The notes under the pieces are model-generated. The model was not told the origin of the DNA and made no database searches. It worked only from the letters and a program-made list of their open reading frames with translations. A stretch of 9,729 nt of DNA from Gemmatimonas phototrophica (GTDB lineage Bacteria; Gemmatimonadota; Gemmatimonadetes; Gemmatimonadales; Gemmatimonadaceae), in NCBI GenBank assembly GCA_945870175.1, contig CAMBRJ010000066.1:1-9729 (forward strand). Direction: 5' to 3'. Made by a program: the position numbers and the translations under genes. Below are positions 1 to 7,346 of this stretch, in pieces (position 1 is the first letter of the stretch; the number at the start of each line of letters is the position of its first letter).

Positions 1-768
1 GGGGCAATCCGCCACGGCACGAATCTCGAGATCGCGTACTTCGATCAGCGGCGTGAGCAGCTCGATCCCGAGCGCAGCGTGTTCGATAGCATTGCCGATG
101 GTGCCGAGTTCGTGTCGGTGGGCGGACAGCAGCGTCACGTGAACGGTTACCTGCAGGATTTTCTGTTCAGCCCGGATCGCGCCCGCACGCCAGTGCGCGC
201 CCTGAGCGGCGGTGAACGCAATCGGCTGTTGCTGGCGCGGCTGTTCACGCGGTCCTTCAACGTGCTGGTGCTCGACGAACCCACGAACGATCTCGACATC
301 GAAACGCTCGATGTACTCGAGGCGCTGCTGACCGCGTTCACCGGTACCCTGTTGCTCGTGTCGCACGATCGTGCGTTTCTCGATGCCGTGGTGTCGAGTA
401 CGTTGGTGTTCGAGGGCAAGGGTGTGATCCGCGAGTACGTGGGCGGGTACACCGACTGGCTTCGGCAGCGGCCGGCTCCAGTGGTGGTAACGGCGGCACC
501 GCCCAAGCGGGTCGAGGCGCCGAGCGCCACTCAGGCCAAGAAACGCAAGCTGTCGTACAAGGAGACGCAGGAGCTGGCGGCGCTTCCCGATCGGATCAGC
601 GTCAGCGAAGCGGAGCTGGAGCAGGGGTACGTCTCCCTGGCCGACCCCGCCGTGGTCCGCGACCCGGCCGCCCTCGGCGCCGTGCGCAGCAGGGTGGCCG
701 AACTCGAGTCGGCCGTTCCGGCGATGATGGCCCGTTGGGAAGAGCTGGAAACGATCGCGTCCGCGTAG
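1..768 (+). CDS. uup: ABC-F family ATPase Uup, C-terminal part (5' end outside window)
   Basis: Soluble ABC-F ATPase without membrane domains. Family members act on ribosomes or, for Uup, have been linked to ribosome function and to limiting precise transposon excision. The reading frame is open from base 1, so the first nucleotide-binding domain lies outside the window. What remains is most of the second ATPase domain: the ABC signature LSGGE (about 202-216), Walker B VLVLDEPTNDLD (about 259-294) and the switch histidine in LLVSHDR (about 352-372). The stretch before the signature, with EIAYFDQRREQLDP and RHVNGYLQDFLF, is characteristic of Uup rather than EttA. A Pro/Ala-rich linker (about 463-530) then leads to a KLSYKE...WEELE segment, which matches the Uup C-terminal coiled-coil, DNA-binding domain. 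A GTG at 79 is an internal valine, not the start. No terminator is visible in the 61 bases to the next gene. Uup assignment is strong; a generic ABC-F label is the fallback. Confidence 0.93.
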   Translation, partial: GAIRHGTNLEIAYFDQRREQLDPERSVFDSIADGAEFVSVGGQQRHVNGYLQDFLFSPDRARTPVRALSGGERNRLLLARLFTRSFNVLVLDEPTNDLDIETLDVLEALLTAFTGTLLLVSHDRAFLDAVVSSTLVFEGKGVIREYVGGYTDWLRQRPAPVVVTAAPPKRVEAPSATQAKKRKLSYKETQELAALPDRISVSEAELEQGYVSLADPAVVRDPAALGAVRSRVAELESAVPAMMARWEELETIASA

Positions 769-818
769 GGACCCCCTCCGCGCTAGGCCCACGTACGGCC
801 AGCGCCTCCCCGACCCGC

Positions 819-832
819 AGGAGTCCGTTGTG
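819..832 (+). promoter_or_regulatory. Ribosome binding site fixing the GTG start of the DUF885 gene
   Basis: AGGAG at 819-823 lies 6 bases before the GTG at 830. The start it selects places a complete signal peptide at the N-terminus, which supports this choice over later in-frame methionines. Confidence 0.75.
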
Positions 833-2785
833 AATCGTTCGTTGCGCATTGTGCTGGCTGTCACGTCGGTATTCGCGATGCCCATGGGGCTCTCCGCCCA
901 GCCCGGCGGCGTGAAGTCCACCACGCGACAGCACTTCCCGACCGATCCGGCGTTGAGTGTGCCCGCCCTGGGCGCGCTTGTGTCGGCACGCACCAGCGAG
1001 ATGGCCGATGTCATTGCGCGCTTCGCGTCCGATCAGCAGGTGCTGCAGCGTCGCTACGACGCCCCTGATTCGCCGGCGCAGCGCACCCGAACGCGGGCGT
1101 TCTACGTCTCGTGGCGCGCACGCCTCGGCGAGCTCGCGTTCGACAAGCTCTCGCAGGAGGGCAAGGCCGACTACGCGCTGCTGGAGAATCATCTACGCTA
1201 TCAGCTCGAGCTGATGGATCGCGAGGAGATTCAGCGTATGGAAATGCTGCCGTTACTGCCCTTCGCGGATCGCGTGCTGCGACTGCAGGACGAGCGACGC
1301 GACCTCAAGACCATCGATGCGCAGGCGTCGGCCCGAACGCTCGCCGACGTCACCAAAATGGTGGACAGTCTGCGCGCGCTGCTCGAGCCCGCACCGGCTC
1401 GCCCCGCCGGTGACAGTGCCAACGGCGCCCCGCGTGCCCCGCGCGCGGCGGCGCCCAAGGTGTCACGCACGGTGGGCAACCGCGCCGCCGATCAGCTCGA
1501 CCAGATCCGCAACACCGTCAGCGTGTGGTATCGCTACTACAACGGGTACGATCCGCTCTTCTCGTGGTGGGCCACCAACCCCTATCAGAAGCTCGATGAG
1601 GCGATGCGCCGCTACGCGACCACCATTCGCACGCGTATCGTCGGCATGCAGCCGGCCCCGGTCGTGGCGGCGGGCGCCGGCGGCGGGCAGGGCGGCGGCG
1701 GTGCCGCTCAGGCGCCGCGCAATGCGGCTGCGGCCAACGAGCCGATCATCGGGGATCCGATCGGCGCCGAAGGACTCGCGGCCGACCTGCGCCACGCGAT
1801 GATTCCGTACACGGCCGACGAACTGATCGCGATTGCCGAAAAGGAGTATGCGTTCAGTCTGTCCGAAGCCAAGAAAGCGGCGCGCGAGATGGGCCTCGGC
1901 GACGACTGGAAGGCAGCGATGGAGAAGGTGAAGAACATGTATGTCGAGCCCGGCAAGCAACCAGATCTTATTCGCGATCTGGCGAACGAAGCCGACGCAT
2001 TCTTCGCCACGCATGACTGGGTCACGATTCCGGCACTCGCGCGGGAAGACTGGCGCATGGAGATGATGGCCCCCGAGCGGCAGCGCGTGTCGCCGTTCTT
2101 CCTGGGCGGCGATCTCATTCTCGTGTCGTATCCCACGGCGGACATGACCGATGAAGAAAAGCTGATGAGTTTGCGCGGCAACAATCCATACTTTTCACGC
2201 GCGGTCGTGTTTCACGAGCTGAATCCCGGCCACCATCTGCAGGGCTTCATGTCGGCGCGCTACAACGCGCATCGGCGCGTGTTCTCCACGCCGTTCTGGA
2301 ACGAAGGACAGTCGTTGTATTGGGAGATGTTTCTCTGGGATCGTGATTTTCATGTCACACCGGAAGACCGTCTCGGGGCCCTCGCGTGGCGCATGCATCG
2401 CAGCGCGCGCATCGTCTTCTCGCTCAGCTTCCATCTGGGCAAGATGACGCCGGAGCAGGCCATCGAATACGTGGTGGACAAGGTCCCCTTCGAGCGCGCC
2501 AACGCCGAGGGTGAAGTGCGCCGATCGTTCAACGGGTCGTACTCACCGATCTATCAGGCGGCGTACATGCTGGGCGGATTGCAGTTGCGCGCGCTGTACA
2601 AGGAACTGGTCATGTCGAAAAAGATGACCGACCGTGAGTTCCACGACGCGGTGCTGCAGGGCGGACCGATGCCGATCGCGATGGTGCGCGCGCGTATGGC
2701 CAACGTGAAGCTCACGCGTGACGGGGCGTCGCCGTGGCGCTTCGCTGACGACCTGCCGGCCCCGCGCCCGTTTCCGTCGAAGTGA
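830..2785 (+). CDS. Exported DUF885-family putative metallopeptidase
   Basis: 651 residues, GTG start. The N-terminus is a typical Sec signal peptide: basic MNRSLR, a hydrophobic core, and a likely cleavage at LSA|Q near residue 24, so the protein is exported. The diagnostic motif is H462-ELNPGH-HLQ, the HExxPGHHLQ signature of DUF885 proteins, which resemble gluzincin metallopeptidases. About 30 residues later NEGQSLYWE (E492 first candidate ligand) occupies the place of the usual EGWALYxE element. By inference H462 and H468 with a downstream Glu bind zinc and E463 is the catalytic base; no substrate is known. Two low-complexity insertions break up the helical body: an Ala/Pro/Arg-rich one (about residues 186-212) and a Gly/Ala-rich one (about 274-305). 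The gene follows uup by 61 bases and ends 9 bases from the stop codon of the convergent hydrolase-like gene. Family call is firm; activity is inferred. Confidence 0.88.
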   Translation: MNRSLRIVLAVTSVFAMPMGLSAQPGGVKSTTRQHFPTDPALSVPALGALVSARTSEMADVIARFASDQQVLQRRYDAPDSPAQRTRTRAFYVSWRARLGELAFDKLSQEGKADYALLENHLRYQLELMDREEIQRMEMLPLLPFADRVLRLQDERRDLKTIDAQASARTLADVTKMVDSLRALLEPAPARPAGDSANGAPRAPRAAAPKVSRTVGNRAADQLDQIRNTVSVWYRYYNGYDPLFSWWATNPYQKLDEAMRRYATTIRTRIVGMQPAPVVAAGAGGGQGGGGAAQAPRNAAAANEPIIGDPIGAEGLAADLRHAMIPYTADELIAIAEKEYAFSLSEAKKAAREMGLGDDWKAAMEKVKNMYVEPGKQPDLIRDLANEADAFFATHDWVTIPALAREDWRMEMMAPERQRVSPFFLGGDLILVSYPTADMTDEEKLMSLRGNNPYFSRAVVFHELNPGHHLQGFMSARYNAHRRVFSTPFWNEGQSLYWEMFLWDRDFHVTPEDRLGALAWRMHRSARIVFSLSFHLGKMTPEQAIEYVVDKVPFERANAEGEVRRSFNGSYSPIYQAAYMLGGLQLRALYKELVMSKKMTDREFHDAVLQGGPMPIAMVRARMANVKLTRDGASPWRFADDLPAPRPFPSK

Positions 2786-2794
2786 TGCGTCGGG

Positions 2795-3811
2795 CTATCG
2801 TGTCGTGTCGGTAAGCGGGATCGGCACGTACGGCAGAATATTTTCGGGAACGGCCGCGTCGGCGGAGAACTGCGCCGTCCACCGTGCAAAAATGCGCCAC
2901 GTGGGCGATGCAAACAGGGACGCCTCGGCCGGCACGGACTCCACCTCGTGCCGGTCGGTGCGCCGGAGGGGCGCGGCGCGAGGCGTCTCTCGGCGCACCA
3001 ACAACACCGGCATCGGTACGTCATTCGCGATGGACCACGGATCGCGCGGCAGCAGGGTGCGAATGGCGCGCCAGCTGAACGTGCGCGCGATCGGTCCGTC
3101 GGGCTGCTGTGCGCGCTGATACGCCACCGGGAGCCGGTCGGCGAAGTGCAGGCCCACGACGTTCAACAGCTGTTGTGCGCGCCATCGTCGGGTGTGCCAC
3201 TGCAAGGCGCCGCCGTCCAGCGTGCCCGCCATCTGCAGCGAGTCAATCGTCAGGATAGGGTCCACCAGCGCGATCCCTTGCACGCGTGGCTGCTCGGCGT
3301 TTCTCGCGTGCGCGACAAACGCCAGCACCGTGCCGGCGCCCTGACGCATACCCACCAGCAACACCGGCCCAGACGGATTCGCCCGCTTCAGTTCACGCAC
3401 GACACCGGCGAGATCGTCGGCGTACTGCGTGTCGTGCCCGATGCGTCCGCGTGCACCCGTCGATCGTCCGTTCCCGCGGAGGTCGAGGAACAGAATGTTC
3501 ATGCCGGTCACGCGTCGCAACGAGTCGCCAGCCTGCCTGGACAGCGCGTCGTTGGCGCCGAGTCCGTGCAGGATGATGATCGTGCCACGCGACGGCAGGT
3601 AGTACTGCGTGCCGTACACGGCGACACTGTCGGGCATGTTGAACAGGCGGAAGGCGACCTCGTTGCCCACGATCGGCATCCCTTCGATCGCGGTCGTCTC
3701 GATGCGTGGAAGCTGCGAGAGCGTCGGCGCGCCGGTGCCGAGTCCGACGCCGAGGGCGGTACCGGCAACGAGCAGCGCGAGCGCAGTGAGGCGGGCTACG
3801 GTCAGCGCCAC
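2795..3811 (-). CDS. Membrane-anchored alpha/beta-hydrolase-fold protein lacking a recognisable catalytic triad
   Basis: 338 residues, GTG start at 3811, TAG stop. The first ~27 residues form a hydrophobic segment with Arg at position 7 and no Cys lipobox, so it is an N-terminal anchor or uncleaved signal. The rest has the alpha/beta-hydrolase layout: oxyanion-type strand IIILHGLGAND (78-88), LFLDLRGNGRS (107-117), then a strand and nucleophile-elbow position VLLVGMRQGAG (150-160). The elbow normally reads GxSxG; here it is G154-M-R156-Q-G158, so the serine is replaced by Arg. After strand PVLLV (268-272) the usual acid loop reads RRETP, and the region expected to hold the histidine reads SVPAEASLF (292-300), with no His. 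Fold is supported, hydrolytic activity is doubtful. The start overlaps the prolyl oligopeptidase stop by 10 bases, so it is probably translated by coupling; only a weak GGA lies upstream. It could be a pseudoenzyme or use unrecognised residues. Confidence 0.8.
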   Translation of the reverse strand: MALTVARLTALALLVAGTALGVGLGTGAPTLSQLPRIETTAIEGMPIVGNEVAFRLFNMPDSVAVYGTQYYLPSRGTIIILHGLGANDALSRQAGDSLRRVTGMNILFLDLRGNGRSTGARGRIGHDTQYADDLAGVVRELKRANPSGPVLLVGMRQGAGTVLAFVAHARNAEQPRVQGIALVDPILTIDSLQMAGTLDGGALQWHTRRWRAQQLLNVVGLHFADRLPVAYQRAQQPDGPIARTFSWRAIRTLLPRDPWSIANDVPMPVLLVRRETPRAAPLRRTDRHEVESVPAEASLFASPTWRIFARWTAQFSADAAVPENILPYVPIPLTDTTR

Positions 3812-5898
3812 GTCGGTTCCATGCCGAGATGTTCGAACATGAAGGCGTATTCGTCAGCCATTTCGGCGATTTGCTTCGTGAGTGACGAACTGCCGTGTCC
3901 CGACTGCGTCTCGATACGAATGAGTACCGGGTTCGGGCCACGATGGGCTTGCTGCAAGCGCGCGGCAAACTTGAACGAGTGCGCCGGCACCACGCGATCG
4001 TCGTGATCGGCGGTCGTGATGAGGGTGGCGGGATACGCCGTGCCGTCGGTCAGGTTGTGCAGCGGCGAGTAGGCCAGGAGATAGCGAAAGCCCTCGGCGT
4101 CGTCACTCGATCCATAGTCGGCAATCCAGTTCCAGCCGATCGTAAATTTGTGAAAGCGCAGCATGTCCATCACTCCGACGGCCGGCAACGCGACCTTCGC
4201 CAGGGTGGGACGCTGCGTCATGATCGCGCCGACCAACAAGCCGCCGTTGGAGCCGCCTGCGATCGCGAGCTTGTCGCTGCTGGTATAGCCGTGCGCGAAC
4301 AGCCACTCGGCCACGGCCACGAAGTCGTCGAAGACATTCTGCTTCTTCTCCTTCATGCCCGCCTGGTGCCACGCCTCACCGTACTCGTTACCGCCACGCA
4401 GGTTAGCCTGCACGTACACGCCGCCCTGCTCGAGGAAAGCCACGCGCATCGCGCTGAAGTTCGGAGGCAACGACACGTTGAAGCCGCCGTAGGCGTACAA
4501 CATCGTGGGATTCGCGCCGTCGAGCACGAGACCTTTGCGAGCGACGATAAACGCGGGCACCTTGGTGCCATCCTTACTCGTCACGAACACCTGCGTCGTG
4601 TCGAACTGCGTGGGGTCGAATGGCAGGGTGACGTCGCGTAGCTGCGTACTGTGCCCCGATGCGATGTCGTACCGATATACGGTGATCGGCGCCGTGAACG
4701 AGGTAAAGCTGTAGTACACCGACGTCGCATCGTGCTCGCCATCGAAGCCGCCGGCTGTTCCGATGCCAGGCAGCGTGATCTCGCGCTCCACGCGGCCGTC
4801 GAGCGTATGCACGTAGGCGCGCGTGGTCACGTCTTTCAGATACGTGGCGAACAGGCGCCCGCCGGCGGTGGACATGCCACTGACCGGCTCGGTGCGTTCG
4901 GCGATCACCGTGACCCAGTTCGCTTCGTCGGAAGCGGCGAGATCGATGCGCACGACGCGCTGATTGGGCGCGTGGCGGTTCGTGAGCACGAGGAACTGAT
5001 CGCCCACGTTGTCCAGCACATCCATCTGGTCGTCGAACGTGGTCCACAGCGGGGTAAAGGCGCCGTCGGGCACGCTGAGGTCCAGCACGTGAAGCGCGTT
5101 GCCATCCTTCCCCTGCCCGCGATCGCTCACGGTGAGCACGGCGAAGCGCTCGTCTTCCGTGGTGCCGACCGTGTGGAAACGCTGTGCGTTGGTGCGGTCG
5201 CGGTATACCAGACGGTCCGCCGACTGCGGCGTGCCAAGCGCGTGGAAATAGACCTGATGGTCCTCGTTCATCGACGAGAAGGCGGCGTCGGCATTGTCGG
5301 GCGCGGGATAGCGGCTGTAGAAGAAGCCATCCCCATGCCAGGCGATGCCGGACACCTTCACCCAGTCGACCGCATCGGGCAGATGCTCGCGCGTGGCCAT
5401 ATCGATGACGCGGATCTGCTGCCAGTCGGAGCCGGCGTGGCTCAGCATGTAGGCGATGCGCGTGCCGGCTTTGTTGAACGTCAGGCCGGCTACCCGGGTC
5501 GTGCCGTCGGCCGAGAGGGCGTTGGGATCGATCAGGACGACCGGTGCGCCGGCGGCGCCTTCCTGGACGTAGTAGACCGCCTGATTCTGGAGGCCGTCGT
5601 TCTTGGTGAAGAGGTGCCAGGGCTTCTTCACGACCGGGGCGGAGTACCGTGGGTAGTCCACCAGCTCGGTCAGTCGCGCGCGGAGGGCGTCGCGGTAGGG
5701 GATCTGATCCAGGTACCCGAAGGTGACCCGGTTCTGCGCCGCCACCCACGCGGTCGTCTCGGCCGAGCTGTCGTCTTCCAGCCATCGGAACGGGTCGGCG
5801 ATCAGTGTTCCGTGGTACTCGTCTGCCTGGTCGACCGTCCGCGTCGTGGGATAGGTCAGCGGCGCGGTGGGGCGAGCGGGCTCGAGCGGAGAGGTCAC
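3802..5898 (-). CDS. Prolyl oligopeptidase, serine peptidase family S9A
   Basis: 698 residues, about the family's usual length. It hydrolyses short peptides after proline. The N-terminal PTTRTVDQADEYHG...DPFRWLEDD block is the typical S9A opening and is followed by the seven-bladed propeller (roughly residues 75-430), which limits substrate size. The C-terminal alpha/beta-hydrolase domain carries the nucleophile elbow AGGSNGG (S550), the acid in TTADHDDRVVP (D634 the likely triad member) and the histidine in QSGHGSS (H668). All three triad positions are therefore present with standard spacing. No signal peptide is seen, so the enzyme is probably cytoplasmic. The GTG at 5898 is the first start available: the frame stays open upstream to a TAA at 6042-6040 but contains no ATG, GTG or TTG. 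No Shine-Dalgarno sequence precedes it; a C7 run on the coding strand sits 5 bases upstream. The stop overlaps the downstream hydrolase-like gene. Confidence 0.95.
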   Translation of the reverse strand: MTSPLEPARPTAPLTYPTTRTVDQADEYHGTLIADPFRWLEDDSSAETTAWVAAQNRVTFGYLDQIPYRDALRARLTELVDYPRYSAPVVKKPWHLFTKNDGLQNQAVYYVQEGAAGAPVVLIDPNALSADGTTRVAGLTFNKAGTRIAYMLSHAGSDWQQIRVIDMATREHLPDAVDWVKVSGIAWHGDGFFYSRYPAPDNADAAFSSMNEDHQVYFHALGTPQSADRLVYRDRTNAQRFHTVGTTEDERFAVLTVSDRGQGKDGNALHVLDLSVPDGAFTPLWTTFDDQMDVLDNVGDQFLVLTNRHAPNQRVVRIDLAASDEANWVTVIAERTEPVSGMSTAGGRLFATYLKDVTTRAYVHTLDGRVEREITLPGIGTAGGFDGEHDATSVYYSFTSFTAPITVYRYDIASGHSTQLRDVTLPFDPTQFDTTQVFVTSKDGTKVPAFIVARKGLVLDGANPTMLYAYGGFNVSLPPNFSAMRVAFLEQGGVYVQANLRGGNEYGEAWHQAGMKEKKQNVFDDFVAVAEWLFAHGYTSSDKLAIAGGSNGGLLVGAIMTQRPTLAKVALPAVGVMDMLRFHKFTIGWNWIADYGSSDDAEGFRYLLAYSPLHNLTDGTAYPATLITTADHDDRVVPAHSFKFAARLQQAHRGPNPVLIRIETQSGHGSSSLTKQIAEMADEYAFMFEHLGMEPTWR

Positions 5899-6261
5899 GA
5901 GAGGGGGGGCACTGGTGGAGGTTCGGCGAGACCGAATGAGGCGCGGGGAGGCCGAAACGGAGGATGGCCCAACGCTACGGGAGGTCGGGGCACTAGCGCC
6001 AGCGCCAATTCCTCTGGTATCTTCTGAAGCTCTAGTGTTTTACGGGTCTTTCGAGACTGTTGTGCCTCCCCGGAATATACCGGGCGGCGATGCCACGTCG
6101 GTTCCGGATCGGGGGACTTCGCTCCCAGTCTGCGTCATGGCCTCTCGCACCGTTGGTGTTGGTGTCGTTCGCTGCCCGGGCTTCGGCTTCATGGCAGATC
6201 GACGTCGTACCGCCGGATCTGCAGCACCTGAACCGGGCGCGTTTTGGCCCCGGAGAGAACT
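5899..6261. other. Divergent intergenic region with short hairpins, probable rplS leader
   Basis: These 363 bases lie between the divergent starts of the prolyl oligopeptidase (minus) and rplS (plus) and must carry promoters for both. I see no convincing protein-coding gene. Three short hairpins occur on the plus strand: 6046-6057 (4-bp stem closing a TTCG tetraloop), 6069-6084 (CCCGG/CCGGG around AATATA) and 6111-6126 (GGGGG/CTCCC with one wobble pair). On the minus strand TATATT (6079-6074) resembles a -10 box, but no good -35 element is present at 16-18 bases. On the plus strand TAGTGT (6033-6038) is at best a weak -10. Promoter positions therefore remain undecided. Confidence 0.4.
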
Positions 6262-6264
6262 ATG
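6252..6264 (+). promoter_or_regulatory. Ribosome binding site fixing the rplS start
   Basis: GGAGAG at 6252-6257 ends 4 bases before ATG at 6262. It selects this ATG over an in-frame TTG at 6244, which would add six residues not typical of L19. Confidence 0.8.
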
Positions 6265-6624
6265 CATCCGTTTATCGAAACGCAAAAAGAGTGGATGAAG
6301 CCCATTACGCCGTTCCGCCCGGGTGACACGCTGCGTGTCAACGTGCGCGTGAAAGAAGGCGATAAGGAACGCGTGCAGGCGTTTGAAGGCGTGTGCATCG
6401 CGCGTCGTGGCGGTGGTGTCAGCGAGACGTTCACCGTGCGCAAGATTTCGAACGGTGTCGGCGTGGAGCGCATCTTCCCGATCCACAGCCCGATGGTGGC
6501 CGAGATCGTCGTCGTTCGCCGTGGCGCCGTGCGCCGGGCGAAGCTGTACTATCTCCGCGACGTGACGGGTAAGGCGGCGCGTATCAAGGAACGTAAGGTC
6601 GTGCGCGCCCCTCGCGGCGCGTAA
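6262..6624 (+). CDS. rplS: 50S ribosomal protein L19
   Basis: 120 residues, the normal length for bacterial L19, a large-subunit protein located at the interface with the 30S subunit. Recognisable family blocks run in order: FRPGDTLRVNVRVKEGDKERVQAFEGVCIARRG (residues 18-50), SETFTVRKISNGVGVERIFPIHSP (54-77) and VRRGAVRRAKLYYLRD followed by a basic tail rich in Lys and Arg (85-120). The start is set by a strong ribosome binding site. In many bacteria rplS follows rpsP-rimM-trmD; here it is instead preceded by a divergent peptidase gene and a 363-base leader, so it heads its own transcript. rnhB follows after 38 bases on the same strand, a common pairing, and no terminator is seen between them. 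Expression control through the leader is possible but not shown. Confidence 0.98.
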   Translation: MHPFIETQKEWMKPITPFRPGDTLRVNVRVKEGDKERVQAFEGVCIARRGGGVSETFTVRKISNGVGVERIFPIHSPMVAEIVVVRRGAVRRAKLYYLRDVTGKAARIKERKVVRAPRGA

Positions 6625-6662
6625 GGACGCGCGTTTCACGCGGCACCAGGAAGCCGGCCCAG

Positions 6663-7346
6663 GTGGCTCGGTGGACGCCGATCGAGCGCACCCTGCGTGC
6701 GCAACACGGGCCGCTCCTGGTGGGTGTGGATGAAGTCGGACGGGGCCCGCTTGCGGGCCCCGTTGTCGCATGCGCCATCGTCATGCCGCCCGGCCGCCGC
6801 GCCATCGCGGGCGTCGACGATTCCAAAAAGCTCGATGCCGCCACCCGCGTGGTGCTCGCCGCCCGCATCTACGAGCAGGCCCTCGTCGTCTCGCTCGGGG
6901 CCGCCAGCGCCCGCGAGATCGACCGCATCAACATCTATCACGCCACCGTGCTCGCCATGCGTCGGGCGCTGGACCGCGTGCCCGGCCGCCTGGGCTGCGC
7001 GCCGCATCACGTGCTGATCGACGGCAAGCCCCTGCGAACCCTGGGCACGGTGCACACCGCCGTGGTGAAGGGCGACGGAAAGTGCTACGCGATCGCCTGT
7101 GCGTCCATCGTGGCCAAGGTCACGCGCGACCGGCTCATGCATGCCCTCGCGGCGCGATACGATGGCTACGCGTGGGAGCGCAACAGCGGCTATGGGACCG
7201 CCGCCCATCGCGCCGCCCTCGACGAACTGGGGCTCACCCCACATCATCGTCGCAGCTTCTGTCTTGACGAACAGGTGGCGTTGCTGCTCGCCCCCGTGCC
7301 GCCCAACGGCCTCGATGTCCCTTCCCGGTTCCTTCACACGGAGTGA
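6663..7346 (+). CDS. rnhB: Ribonuclease HII
   Basis: 227 residues, GTG start. It cleaves the RNA strand of RNA-DNA hybrids and initiates removal of single ribonucleotides from DNA. The catalytic motif GVDEVGRGPLAGPV gives D23 and E24; D120 is in VLIDGK, and D138 in VVKGD stands 18 residues later, the same spacing as D108 and D126 of the Escherichia coli enzyme. ASIVAKVTRD (147-156) and the C-terminal NSGYGTAAHR...HHRRSF block (174-199) complete the family pattern. AGGAAG at 6648-6653 is 9 bases before the chosen GTG, so this start is reasonable, although a second in-frame GTG at 6672 cannot be excluded. The gene sits 38 bases after rplS and its TGA is 4 bases before the next ATG, suggesting an operon. 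The codons of the active-site motif contain a perfect inverted repeat, listed separately. Confidence 0.96.
   Translation: MARWTPIERTLRAQHGPLLVGVDEVGRGPLAGPVVACAIVMPPGRRAIAGVDDSKKLDAATRVVLAARIYEQALVVSLGAASAREIDRINIYHATVLAMRRALDRVPGRLGCAPHHVLIDGKPLRTLGTVHTAVVKGDGKCYAIACASIVAKVTRDRLMHALAARYDGYAWERNSGYGTAAHRAALDELGLTPHHRRSFCLDEQVALLLAPVPPNGLDVPSRFLHTE
6740..6763. repeat. Perfect 11-bp inverted repeat inside rnhB
   Basis: Arms 6740-6750 and 6753-6763 are exact reverse complements with a TT spacer, and nearly every pair is G-C. It covers codons for residues 26-34 (GRGPLAGPV). No T-tract follows, so it is not a classical terminator. Part of the symmetry is expected, because the two Gly-Pro dipeptides are each coded GGC CCx. 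Confidence 0.85.

Noticed and set aside
2948..4006. A 352-codon plus-strand open frame over the hydrolase-like gene
   Set aside because: It spans two genes of the opposite strand, has low-complexity Arg/His composition and no family motif.
4651..6027. A 458-codon open frame on the plus strand antisense to the prolyl oligopeptidase
   Set aside because: It mirrors the codon bias of a GC-rich gene with a clear S9A triad on the other strand; its own translation is rich in His, Arg and Val with no recognisable domain.
6099..6112. A GGTTCCGGATC stretch resembling a tRNA T-arm
   Set aside because: The expected purine after GTTC is absent and no acceptor or anticodon stems can be built around it.
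5867..6298. Open frames in the divergent intergenic region, including one at 6060-6326
   Set aside because: They overlap the starts of rplS or the peptidase in other frames, lack ribosome binding sites and show no recognisable domain.
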